Below are positions 27,251-36,130 of a DNA stretch of 64,000 bases, piece after piece; the stretch's first letter is position 1; each line of letters begins with the position of its first letter. Origin of the DNA: Amycolatopsis sp. A133 (GTDB taxonomy: Bacteria > Actinomycetota > Actinomycetes > Mycobacteriales > Pseudonocardiaceae); NCBI RefSeq assembly GCF_031082405.1, contig NZ_JAVHJU010000002.1, forward strand, positions 62,001-126,000. Reading direction: 5' to 3'. Below the pieces are notes generated by a model. The model ran no database searches. It saw nothing but the letters and a program-made list of their open reading frames with translations, and had not been told where the DNA came from. The translations under genes were made by a program, and so were the position numbers.

Positions 27251-27279
27251 CACGATCATTGAAACTCCTTCCGAACGCA

Positions 27280-27295
27280 GAGAACGTGCGTTCTC
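27280..27295. promoter_or_regulatory. TetR operator 1 (16-bp palindrome)
   Basis: GAGAACG-TG-CGTTCTC is a perfect dyad. Before the IS insertion it lay only about 14 bp beyond the Shine-Dalgarno of the divergent DUF1348 gene, the expected place for a repressor site on that promoter. Confidence 0.65.
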
Positions 27296-27314
27296 CACTG
27301 CTGACGCTAGACTA

Positions 27315-27330
27315 GAGAACGATCATTCTC
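27315..27330. promoter_or_regulatory. TetR operator 2 (16-bp palindrome)
   Basis: GAGAACGATCATTCTC matches operator 1 in both half-sites (GAGAA and TTCTC) and is 35 bp from it centre to centre. It lies 19 bp before the tetR start and next to a possible -10 (TAGACT), so it would give autorepression. Confidence 0.65.
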
Positions 27331-27349
27331 GGCGCCAGGGACAGGTGAC

Positions 27350-27883
27350 ATGGATTCCGCGGAGGCAACCGACCGGCTGCTGGAGGCCGCCGAGGACCTC
27401 TTCTACGCCCATGGCGTGCAAGCGGTCGGGATGGACGCCGTCCGCGAACGCTCCGGCGTCTCGCTCAAGCGGCTCTACCAGTGCTTCCCGGCGAAGAACG
27501 ACCTGGTCGAGGCGTACCTGCTTCGCCGCGATGAACGCTGGCGCGGCTCGTTGCGCGATTTTGTCCACGCCCGCGGCGACGACCCCCTGGCCGTGTTCGG
27601 CTGGCTGGAGAACTGGTTCGCCGAGCCGGGCTTCCGCGGCTGCGCGTTCATCAATTCCTTCGGCGAGTTCGGTGAGCCCGCGCCCGGCATCGCCGCCGCG
27701 ATCCGCAAGCACAAGGACGAGGTCCGCGCCTACCTGCACGGCCTCGTGCCCGACCGGCGCGTCGCCGACCAGCTGTTCTCGCTCGTTGAAGGCGCGACCG
27801 TGCTCGCCGCGATCACCGGTGACCCGCGCGAAGCGGATACGGCCCGCGAAGCCGCGAAGGTGCTGTTGAAAGCGCTCGTGTGA
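27350..27883 (+). CDS. TetR family transcriptional regulator
   Basis: The protein has 177 aa. The N-terminal TetR HTH is typical: ATDRLLEAAEDLFYAHGVQA, then VRERSGVSLKRLYQCFPAKN. The C-terminal ligand domain (GWLENWFAEPGFRGCAFINS) resembles the regulators usually paired with redox or NTF2-like genes. Two matching palindromes lie upstream. Its natural partner is the divergent DUF1348 gene; the native gap would have been only about 90 bp without the IS element. Confidence 0.9.
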   Translation: MDSAEATDRLLEAAEDLFYAHGVQAVGMDAVRERSGVSLKRLYQCFPAKNDLVEAYLLRRDERWRGSLRDFVHARGDDPLAVFGWLENWFAEPGFRGCAFINSFGEFGEPAPGIAAAIRKHKDEVRAYLHGLVPDRRVADQLFSLVEGATVLAAITGDPREADTAREAAKVLLKALV

Positions 27884-27943
27884 GTGACGACGCTGCGCAA
27901 CGAGCTGCAGCCAGGTTCCCTGCTGCGAAAGACGTGAACCGGC

Positions 27944-27970
27944 CCGGTGACGGGGAGCCGCCGTCACCGG
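27944..27970 (+). terminator. Terminator after tetR
   Basis: A perfect 10-bp stem CCGGTGACGG / CCGTCACCGG with a seven-base loop lies about 60 bp after the tetR stop. There is no U-tract, which is common in actinobacteria. Confidence 0.6.
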
Positions 27971-28011
27971 ACCGGTCCGGACCACACCATCCCAATCAGT
28001 GTGGATCCGGC

Positions 28012-28033
28012 CGCCCCTCGTCAGGTAGGGGCG
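28012..28033 (-). terminator. Terminator after aceB
   Basis: CGCCCCT pairs with AGGGGCG across an eight-base loop, 13 bp beyond the aceB stop on the minus strand. Confidence 0.55.
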
Positions 28034-28045
28034 ACCGGGGCCCTG

Positions 28046-29692
28046 CTACCGGGCGTCCGTGAGGTACCGCGCGTAGGCACCCGTGGTGAGGAAGCTCGGC
28101 AGCTTCTCGCCCAGCGCGGTTTCGGTGAAGATCTCGTACGCGTCGTCGAGGCGGTTGCCCTCGCCGAGGTCGGCCCGCACCGAGGCCAGCTCCTCGTCCA
28201 GGAACTCGACCGCCAGCTCGCGCGTCAGCGCCGTGCCGTCCTCGAGCTTCGTGCCGTTGCGGATCCACTGCCACACCTGGCAGCGCGCGATCTCCGCCGT
28301 GGCCGCGTCCTCCATCAGGTTGTGGATGGCCGCCGCGCCGGTGCCGCGCAGCCACGCGTCGACGTAGCGCAGGGCGACGTTGATGTTCGCGCGCACGCCC
28401 GCCTCGGTGACCTCGCCGCCGGCGCTGGCCACGTCGAGCAGGTCTTCGGCGGTGACGTGGACGTCTTCGCGCCGCTTGCCGAGCTGGTTCGGCCAGCCGC
28501 CGAGCACGCCGTCGAAGACCTCGCGGCAGACCGGGACCAGGCCCGGGTGCGCGACCCACGAGCCGTCGAAGCCGTCGCCGGCCTCGCGTTCCTTGTCGGC
28601 GCGGACCTTCTCGATCGCCGTCGCGTTGATCTCCGGGTCCTTGCTCGGGATGAACGCGGCCATGCCGCCGATGGCGTGCGCGCCGCGCTTGTGGCAGGTC
28701 CGCACGAGCAGCTCGGTGTAGGCGCGCATGAACGGCACGGTCATCGTCACCTGCGCGCGGTCCGGCAGCACGAAGTCGGCGCCGTGCGCGGCGAAGTTCT
28801 TGATCATGCTGAAGATGTAGTCCCAGCGCCCGGCGTTCAGGCCCGCGGCGTGCTCGCGCAGCTCGTAGAGGATCTCCTCCATCTCGAACGCGGCGGTGAT
28901 CGTCTCGATCAGGACGGTCGCGCGGATCGTGCCGCGCGGGATGCCGAGCTCGCGCTGCGCCAGCAGGAAGACGTCGTTCCACAGGCGCGCTTCGAGGTGG
29001 TTCTCCAGCTTCGGCAGGTAGAAGTACGGGCCGACGCCGCGGGCGAGCAGCTGGCGCGCGTTGTGGAAGAAGAACAGGCCGAAGTCGACCAGGCTCGCCG
29101 ACACCGGGCGGCCGTCGATGCGGATGTGCTTCTCCACCAGGTGCCAGCCGCGGGGGCGCGCGACGATCGTCGCCGGGTCGTCGCCGATCGTGTAGCGCTT
29201 GCCGCCCGCCGACGAACTCTTTCCCGCGGAGGCGGCATCAGACACAGTGGTCGTGAAGTCGATGTTCCGGCGGATGGCGTCGTAGAGGTTGAGCTGGCCG
29301 TCGATGACGTTGTGCCACGTCGGCGACGTCGCGTCCTCGAAGTCCGCCAGCCACACCTTCGCGCCGGAGTTCAGCGCGTTGACCGTCATCTTGCGGTCGG
29401 TCGGGCCGGTGATCTCGACGCGGCGGTCCTCCAGGCCCGGCGCGGTCGGGGCGACGTGCCAAGACTCGTCGTCGCGGATCCGGCGGGTTTCGGGCAGGAA
29501 GCCGAGCGGCTTCTCCCCGGACTGCAGTTCCTCGCGCCGCACGCGGCGGGCGTCGAGCAGCTCGCGCCGGCGACCGGCGAACGTGTTGTCCAGCTTGGCC
29601 AGGAAGTCGAGGGCCGCCGGGGTCAGGATCTCGGCGAACCGGCCCTCGACCGGCCCGGTGACCTCGATGCGGTAGTTCAGCCGATCAACCAT
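28046..29692 (-). CDS. aceB: Malate synthase A
   Basis: The protein has 548 aa, the length of the A-type enzyme. It condenses glyoxylate with acetyl-CoA to malate in the glyoxylate shunt. Family motifs include [20 protein letters not shown] (about 112-131), [38 protein letters not shown] and [25 protein letters not shown] precedes the ATG. It is downstream of aceA on the same strand, separated by a strong hairpin, so it may be transcribed at a lower level or from its own promoter. Confidence 0.95.
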   Translation of the reverse strand: MVDRLNYRIEVTGPVEGRFAEILTPAALDFLAKLDNTFAGRRRELLDARRVRREELQSGEKPLGFLPETRRIRDDESWHVAPTAPGLEDRRVEITGPTDRKMTVNALNSGAKVWLADFEDATSPTWHNVIDGQLNLYDAIRRNIDFTTTVSDAASAGKSSSAGGKRYTIGDDPATIVARPRGWHLVEKHIRIDGRPVSASLVDFGLFFFHNARQLLARGVGPYFYLPKLENHLEARLWNDVFLLAQRELGIPRGTIRATVLIETITAAFEMEEILYELREHAAGLNAGRWDYIFSMIKNFAAHGADFVLPDRAQVTMTVPFMRAYTELLVRTCHKRGAHAIGGMAAFIPSKDPEINATAIEKVRADKEREAGDGFDGSWVAHPGLVPVCREVFDGVLGGWPNQLGKRREDVHVTAEDLLDVASAGGEVTEAGVRANINVALRYVDAWLRGTGAAAIHNLMEDAATAEIARCQVWQWIRNGTKLEDGTALTRELAVEFLDEELASVRADLGEGNRLDDAYEIFTETALGEKLPSFLTTGAYARYLTDAR

Positions 29693-29740
29693 GGGGGTGC
29701 CTCCGCGAGCTGTGGGCAGGGAAGGAAAGAAGGGGAAGGT

Positions 29741-29781
29741 CGCGGCCTGACGACGATGGGGGGTGCCGTCGTCAGGCCGCG
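29741..29781 (-). terminator. Long hairpin between aceA and aceB
   Basis: A perfect 14-bp stem (29741-29754 with 29768-29781; arms begin CGCGGCCTGACGAC) and a 13-base loop start just past the aceA stop. It should end or attenuate the aceA transcript before aceB. Confidence 0.7.
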
Positions 29782-29788
29782 GCCGGGA

Positions 29789-31069
<1,281 letters not shown>

Positions 31070-31190
31070 CGGACTCTCCCGGTGTTGCGAAGTTTGCGAT
31101 TGCTCGCCTTGCTTGGCCTGACCCTGACACGCCAGCGAAAACGCGGTCTAGTTGTCCAAGTTGCCAATTTGTGCGAAGAGTCCGTACGCT

Positions 31191-31220
31191 CTTTGCAAAG
31201 GTTGCGAATCGCAGATTCGC
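31191..31220. promoter_or_regulatory. RamB-type operator region between aceA and ramB
   Basis: CTTTGCAAAG (31191-31200) is a perfect dyad that contains TTTGCAAA, the core of the RamB site known from Corynebacterium. Immediately next is GCGAATC-GCA-GATTCGC (31204-31220), a perfect 7+3+7 palindrome. A further related element, TTGCGAAGTTTGCGA, lies at 31085-31099. The rest of the 228-bp gap (31070-31297) shows no gene. Confidence 0.65.
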
Positions 31221-31297
31221 AGGTGATCGAAAATCCGCGTTCTTGACCGTTCACGTAACCGTTCAGGACCGGAAACCTTCCGGGAAGGAGGGCACGA

Positions 31298-32722
31298 ATG
31301 GAGAAGACTTTCGCCGGCGCGCGATTGCGGCACCTCCGTGAAAGCCGCTCGATGAGCCAGGCCGACCTGGCTCGTGTGCTGGAGATCTCACCCAGCTACC
31401 TCAACCAGATCGAGCACAACTCGCGTCCGCTGACCGTGCCGGTGCTGCTGCGGATCACGCAGGCGTTCGGCGTCGACACCGAGTTCTTCGCCAACAACGA
31501 CACGTCCCGGCTGGTCGCCGACGTCAAGGAAGCGCTGCTCGACGAGGCCCTGGGCATCGACGTCACCATGAGCGAGCTCAACGAGCTGGCCACGAACCTG
31601 CCGGCGATCGCGCAGGCGCTGGTCAAGCTGCACCGCAGCTACCGCAACGCCGTCGAAAACACCGCCGCGCTGACCACGGAAAACGGCCTGGGCCTGCACG
31701 GTAGCGCCGCCGCGCCGCTGCCGCACGAGGAGGTCCGCGACTTCTTCTACGAGCGTGAGAACTATGTCGCGGAACTGGACGAACGCGCCGAGAGGATGGC
31801 CGCGGACATCCCGCTGCAGCGTGGGCAGGTGCTGCGCGCGTTGAAGGAACGCCTTTCCCAGCGCTACGGCGTCGAGGTGACCAGCGAGGGCATCGACGAA
31901 GCCGCCGGCCAGCAGCACCGCTACGAACCGGTGACGCGGGTGCTGCGGCTGGCGCCGAGCCTGCGGGTCGGGCAGCAGGCGTTCCGGATGGCTTCGCAGA
32001 TCGCGCTGCTCGAGTACGACGACCTCATCACCGAGCTCGCCGACTCGTGGGCGTTCTCCGGGCCGGCCGCCCGGTCGCTCGCCCGCGTCGGCCTGGCGAA
32101 CTACTTCGCCGGGGCGCTGATCCTCCCCTACGGACCGTTCCTCGCCGCGGCCGAGCGGTTCCGCTACGACATCGAGCGGCTGTGCGACCACTACGGCGTC
32201 GGCTTCGAAACGGTCTGCCACCGGCTGTCCACGCTGCAGCGGCCCAAGCAGCGCGGGGTGCCGTTCTCCTTCGTCCGGGTGGACCGGGCCGGGAACATGT
32301 CGAAGCGGCAGTCCGCGGCCGGGTTCCACTTCTCCCGCGTCGGCGGGGCCTGTCCACTGTGGAACATCTACGAGGCGTTCACCCAGCCGGGCAAGATCCT
32401 CACCCAGATCGCCACCCTGCCCGACGGCAAGAGCTACTTCTGGATCGCGCGCACGGTGTCACGCAACATCGGCGGCTACGGCAGTCCCGGAAAGACGTTC
32501 ACGGTCGGTCTGGGCTGCGAACTGCGCCACGCCGGGCGGCTCGTCTATTCGACCGGCCTCGACCTGGACGAGCCGGCCGCCGCGACGCCCATCGGGATGG
32601 GCTGCAAAGTCTGCGAACGGCCGGCCTGCTCCCAGCGCGCCTTCCCGACGATCGGCAAGCAGCTCACCGTCGACGAGAACACCAGCACCTTCGTCCCCTA
32701 CCCGGCGGTGCCCAAGGGCTGA
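31298..32722 (+). CDS. ramB: XRE-family acetate/short-chain acyl regulator (RamB-like)
   Basis: The protein has 474 aa, the family's usual length. The N-terminal HTH_3 domain is LRHLRESRSMSQADLARVLE, ISPSYLNQIEHNSRPLTV (residues about 9-47). The middle has an IrrE/ImmA-like region (SQIALLEYDDLITELADSWA, ARVGLANYFAGALILPYGPF), and the end has a cysteine-containing DUF2083 domain (GMGCKVCERPACSQRAFP) that may bind metal or sense redox or acyl ligands. The family controls aceA/aceB and propionate genes. It is divergent from aceA. Confidence 0.92.
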   Translation: MEKTFAGARLRHLRESRSMSQADLARVLEISPSYLNQIEHNSRPLTVPVLLRITQAFGVDTEFFANNDTSRLVADVKEALLDEALGIDVTMSELNELATNLPAIAQALVKLHRSYRNAVENTAALTTENGLGLHGSAAAPLPHEEVRDFFYERENYVAELDERAERMAADIPLQRGQVLRALKERLSQRYGVEVTSEGIDEAAGQQHRYEPVTRVLRLAPSLRVGQQAFRMASQIALLEYDDLITELADSWAFSGPAARSLARVGLANYFAGALILPYGPFLAAAERFRYDIERLCDHYGVGFETVCHRLSTLQRPKQRGVPFSFVRVDRAGNMSKRQSAAGFHFSRVGGACPLWNIYEAFTQPGKILTQIATLPDGKSYFWIARTVSRNIGGYGSPGKTFTVGLGCELRHAGRLVYSTGLDLDEPAAATPIGMGCKVCERPACSQRAFPTIGKQLTVDENTSTFVPYPAVPKG

Positions 32723-33706
32723 TCAGCCGATCACGTGCGGCGTCCACTTCGACTCGTCCGGACCGATCAGCGTGATCCGGCTCAGCAGCTCCTGCGAGGT
32801 GATGCCCGCGGCCTGGGGCTTGTCGATCGCGACGCACGCCCGCAGCCCGTTCTTCGTCGTGCACACGGGCTTGCCGAGACCGTCCGCGTGGCCACCCGGC
32901 AAAGAGACGGTGATCGTCGCCAGAGCACCGTTCGACGAGTACTGGAGTACCGCCCGCCACGGGACGCCGTCCTGGTCGAGGCGACGCCACAGCCCGATGT
33001 CGGCAACGCGGAACGCCTCCGGCAGACCGGAGATGTGCAGCGGCAAGGGCACCGCACGGTTCGCGAACGTCACCTCCCCGGCGACGCGCAGCAAGACCTG
33101 CTCCAGGTCGGGAACGGCAAGGTAGTACGCGTTCAGCTCGGCCCAGCGGCCGTCCGCGGTCGGCCAGCGCAGGTAGCTGTTGCCCTGGTTCAGCGGGTCC
33201 CGGGCATCGGCCGTGACCCAGTAGCCGTCGCGGTCGCCGACCCGGACCGGGACCCGCACCGCCCGCCCGCCCATGTCGTGCCTGCGGTCCAACGGCGGTT
33301 CCTGGTCGTACACCGCGAGCCAGATCATCGGCGCCAGGTCGCCGCGGCCGATGGCCAGCGCGTAGTCGCCGTGGCCGCCGACGCCGTACTCGATGCCCTT
33401 GACGGGCTCCGGCAGCCAGCCGAAGCTCGCCTTCGCCACCAGCGGATTGTCGGTGGGCGCCGGCGCGACAGGCGGCGACTTGGGCAGGACGGCCGCCGGC
33501 ACGATCGGGGGCGTGGGCCGCAACGCCGACACCGCCGTCAGACCGCCGGCCGTCACCACCGCGGCGCAGCCGACGACCAGCACGGTGGTCCGCACGCGCC
33601 GGCGGCGTCCCCCGATCCGGCGCGCGCGATCGACGTCGATCCGGGGCGGCGGCGCGGGCGTCTCGGCGAGTTCCTTCAGCTTGGTGGCCAGCTCGTGGTC
33701 GGTCAT
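32723..33706 (-). CDS. Membrane-anchored partner of the SigE-type sigma factor (putative anti-sigma)
   Basis: The protein has 327 aa from ATG 33706. An N-terminal cytoplasmic segment of about 40 residues, rich in Arg (RARRIGGRRRRVRT), is followed by one TM helix (about 41-62, TVLVVGCAAVVTAGGLTAVSAL), a proline-rich stretch, and a 250-residue extracytoplasmic domain with no family I recognise. It overlaps the sigma gene by 4 bp, so it is the presumptive anti-sigma or accessory factor. There is no zinc-binding H-x3-C-x2-C ZAS motif, so the control mechanism is unclear. Confidence 0.7.
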   Translation of the reverse strand: MTDHELATKLKELAETPAPPPRIDVDRARRIGGRRRRVRTTVLVVGCAAVVTAGGLTAVSALRPTPPIVPAAVLPKSPPVAPAPTDNPLVAKASFGWLPEPVKGIEYGVGGHGDYALAIGRGDLAPMIWLAVYDQEPPLDRRHDMGGRAVRVPVRVGDRDGYWVTADARDPLNQGNSYLRWPTADGRWAELNAYYLAVPDLEQVLLRVAGEVTFANRAVPLPLHISGLPEAFRVADIGLWRRLDQDGVPWRAVLQYSSNGALATITVSLPGGHADGLGKPVCTTKNGLRACVAIDKPQAAGITSQELLSRITLIGPDESKWTPHVIG

Positions 33707-34194
33707 GCCCGTCCCTCCCGGATCGGTTCGCGCAGCAGCTCGCGGAGTGCGTCCACGGCCTTCGCGGTCTGGCTCTTGACGGTGCCTTCGGCACACCCCA
33801 GCGCCCGCGCGGTCTCCGCGACCGGCAGGTCGCAGAAGTAGCGCAGGACGACGGTCGCGCGCTGGCGGGCCGGCAGCCGTTCCAGCGCCGCCCGCAGGTC
33901 CAGCGCCATTTCGACGTCTGCGCCCGGGGCGGGCGGGTCCTGGTCGTTTCCGCGCAAATCCACCCGCCGCCACCACGACGTCCGCTGTTCGGCCAGGAAC
34001 GTGTTGACCAGCGTGCGGCGCGCGTAGCCGTCCAGGTTGCCGGCGCGGGAGGCGCGTGGCCAGTTCGCGTAGAGCCGGGTGATCGACGACTGGACCAGGT
34101 CGTCGGCCCGGTGCCAGTCACCGCAGAGCAAGTACGCGACCTTGCGCAGCCAAGCTGCCCGCGCGGTCACGTACTCGGTGAATCCGGCGTCCAT
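33703..34194 (-). CDS. SigE-family ECF RNA polymerase sigma factor
   Basis: The protein has 163 aa. Region 2 is FTEYVTARAAWLRKVAYLLC followed by HRADDLVQSSITRLYANW; region 4 is ALERLPARQRATVVLRYFCD, LPVAETARALGCAEGTVKSQ. This fits the small actinobacterial SigE family (TIGR02983 type). It is the first gene of a two-gene unit, overlapping its membrane partner by ATGA. It is divergent from ilvA with an 88-bp gap. Confidence 0.92.
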   Translation of the reverse strand: MDAGFTEYVTARAAWLRKVAYLLCGDWHRADDLVQSSITRLYANWPRASRAGNLDGYARRTLVNTFLAEQRTSWWRRVDLRGNDQDPPAPGADVEMALDLRAALERLPARQRATVVLRYFCDLPVAETARALGCAEGTVKSQTAKAVDALRELLREPIREGRA

Positions 34195-34282
34195 CGGCGC
34201 CCCCCATCTCGTTCGTCACCCCTTTGATGCGCCCGGAGGCCCGAGCGGTTGCCCGGGACGCGCGAGTCGTAGATTCAGCGGG

Positions 34283-35539
34283 GTGCACGACATCGACACG
34301 GTGACCGCGGCGACGATCGAAAAGGCCGCCGAGCGGCTGGCCGGGGTGGTGACCCGGACGCCGCTGGAGCCGAGCGCCCGGCTGTCGTCCCGGGTGGACG
34401 CGCAGGTCTGGGTGAAGCGCGAGGACCTGCAGACCGTCCGGTCGTACAAGATCCGCGGCGCCTACAACTTCATCGTCCAGCTCGACGAGGACGTCCGCGC
34501 GCGAGGCGTCGTCTGCGCCAGCGCCGGCAACCACGCCCAGGGCGTCGCGTACGCGTGCCGGCGCCTCGGCGCCAACGGCCGCGTGTACGTCCCCGGCACC
34601 ACGCCTCGGCAGAAGCGCGAACGCATCGCGACGCTCGGCGGCGCGCACATCGAAGTCATCGTTGTCGGAGAAACGTACGAAGACGCCTTCGCCGCGGCCA
34701 ACGAGGACGCCCAGCGCACCGGCGCCACCCTGGTCCCCGCGTTCGACGACGTCCGCACCGTCGCCGGCCAGGGCACGGTCGCGCTCGAGGTGGTCGAGCA
34801 GCTCGGCTTCGTGCCCGACGTCGTGGTCGTGCCGGTCGGCGGCGGCGGGCTGCTCGCCGGGGTCGGCAGCTGGCTGCGCGAGCGGCACCCGGACGTCCGG
34901 GTCGTCGGCGTCGAACCCGCCGGCGCCGCCTGCATGGCCGCGGCCATCGAGGCCGGGCACCCGGTGCGGCTGCCGGCGCTCGACTCGTTCGTCGACGGCG
35001 CCGCCGTGCGTGAAGCCGGCGCGGTCACCTATCCCCTGATCCGCGAGAGCGGCGCCGAGCTGACCGCGGTCGCCGAGGGCGCGGTGTGCACCGAGATGCT
35101 CGCGATGTACCAGTCCGACGGCATCATCGCCGAACCCGCGGGCGCGCTCGCCGCGGCGTCGCTCGGCACCGTCGTCGGCGTCGAGCCCGGCCAGACCGTC
35201 GTCTGCCTGGTCTCCGGGGGCAACAACGACGTCAGCCGCTACAGCGAGATCCTCGAACGCTCGCTGATGCACGAAGGGCTGAAGCACTACTTCCTCGTCG
35301 GGTTCCCGCAGGAGCCGGGCGCACTGCGGCGGTTCCTCGAGCAGGTGCTCGGGCCGGAGGACGACATCACCCGCTTCGAGTACGTCAAGCGCACCAATCG
35401 CGAGATGGGCCCGGCCATGGTCGGCATCGAGATTGCCCGCTCGGCCGACCTGCCGGGACTGCTGGCCAGGATGGCCGCGAGCCCGCTGCAGGTGGAGCGG
35501 ATCGAGCCGGGCAGCCCCCTGTTCCACTTCCTGCTCTGA
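34283..35539 (+). CDS. ilvA: Threonine ammonia-lyase (threonine dehydratase)
   Basis: The protein has 418 aa from the GTG at 34283, the length of the enzyme with one C-terminal ACT-like domain. It converts threonine to 2-oxobutanoate. The PLP lysine is in SYKIRGAYN (about residue 56); SAGNHAQGVAY and the phosphate-binding GGGGLLAG (about 185) are present; the ACT-like end starts GLKHYFLVGFPQEPGALRRF. It could be the biosynthetic (IlvA) or catabolic (TdcB-like) enzyme; the ACT domain favours feedback control. An upstream in-frame start at 34079 overlaps the sigma factor gene and is rejected. Confidence 0.92.
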   Translation: MHDIDTVTAATIEKAAERLAGVVTRTPLEPSARLSSRVDAQVWVKREDLQTVRSYKIRGAYNFIVQLDEDVRARGVVCASAGNHAQGVAYACRRLGANGRVYVPGTTPRQKRERIATLGGAHIEVIVVGETYEDAFAAANEDAQRTGATLVPAFDDVRTVAGQGTVALEVVEQLGFVPDVVVVPVGGGGLLAGVGSWLRERHPDVRVVGVEPAGAACMAAAIEAGHPVRLPALDSFVDGAAVREAGAVTYPLIRESGAELTAVAEGAVCTEMLAMYQSDGIIAEPAGALAAASLGTVVGVEPGQTVVCLVSGGNNDVSRYSEILERSLMHEGLKHYFLVGFPQEPGALRRFLEQVLGPEDDITRFEYVKRTNREMGPAMVGIEIARSADLPGLLARMAASPLQVERIEPGSPLFHFLL

Positions 35540-35559
35540 GCGCGTGGTCCACTAGTCGG

Positions 35560-36129
35560 ATGGTGAAGGTCGACGGTGTCCGCAGTGTCGAGGCGTTGCG
35601 CGAAAAAGTCCACGAGGGTGCGGAGCCCGAATACCTGCTGTTCTACGGGCACACGCCCTCGAAGTCCGGGCGGGTGACCTCCAGCTGCCTGAGCCAGTGG
35701 TGGGTCGACCCGTTCGAGGCCGACGGCGTGCTCTACCCGACCGCGGAGCACTACATGATGGCCGGCAAGGCCGAGCTCTTCGGCGACCACGAGAAGGCCG
35801 AGCTGATCCGGGCCACGCCGGACGCGAAGACGGCGAAGGTGCTCGGCCGCGAGGTCGCCGGGTTCGACGCCGCGATCTGGGAGCGGCACCGGTTCGACAT
35901 CGTCGTCGACGGCAACCTGGCCAAGTTCCGCGCCCACCGCGACCTGCGCCGGTTCCTGCTCGGCACCGGTGACGCCGTGCTCGTCGAGGCGTCGAAGAAG
36001 GACCTCGTCTGGGGCACCGGCCTCGCGCGCGAGGAGAAGAACGCGACCAAACCGGACTACTGGCGAGGGCTGAACCTGCTCGGCTTCGCGCTGATGGAGG
36101 TCCGCGAACAGCTGCGGGCCCGCATCTGA
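35560..36129 (+). CDS. NADAR family protein (YbiA-like)
   Basis: The protein has 189 aa. NADAR domains cleave N-glycosidic bonds in NAD/ADP-ribose-related molecules, including riboflavin intermediates in the YbiA group and ADP-ribosylated guanine. The signature is SQWWVDPFEADGVLYPTAEH, YMMAGKAELFGDHE and FDIVVDGNLAKFRAHRDLRR, then KKDLVWGTGL. It starts 20 bp after ilvA without a clear ribosome site. No toxin partner (DarT) is nearby, so a defence role is not supported. Confidence 0.9.
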   Translation: MVKVDGVRSVEALREKVHEGAEPEYLLFYGHTPSKSGRVTSSCLSQWWVDPFEADGVLYPTAEHYMMAGKAELFGDHEKAELIRATPDAKTAKVLGREVAGFDAAIWERHRFDIVVDGNLAKFRAHRDLRRFLLGTGDAVLVEASKKDLVWGTGLAREEKNATKPDYWRGLNLLGFALMEVREQLRARI

Positions 36130-36130
36130 C

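Larger units (their letters stand above)
25817..27266 (+). mobile_element. IS110-family (IS900/IS1110-like) insertion sequence, about 1450 bp
   Basis: The boundaries are inferred from the target. Left flank CATGACAG-CT and right flank CT-CCTTCCG rebuild CATGACAGCTCCTT, which fits the CATGN(4-6)CNCCTT target described for IS900-type elements, namely the start codon and Shine-Dalgarno of a gene on the opposite strand. A CT core is present at both junctions (25815-25816 and 27265-27266). The element has a left non-coding end of about 220 bp, one transposase gene and only about 16 bp on the right, the layout of the IS110 group. No terminal inverted repeats are seen, as expected. Confidence 0.85.

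Noticed and set aside
35560..36129. A NADAR-based defence system.
   Set aside because: NADAR proteins can pair with DarT toxins, but no toxin, helicase or other defence gene is nearby. The neighbours are metabolic.
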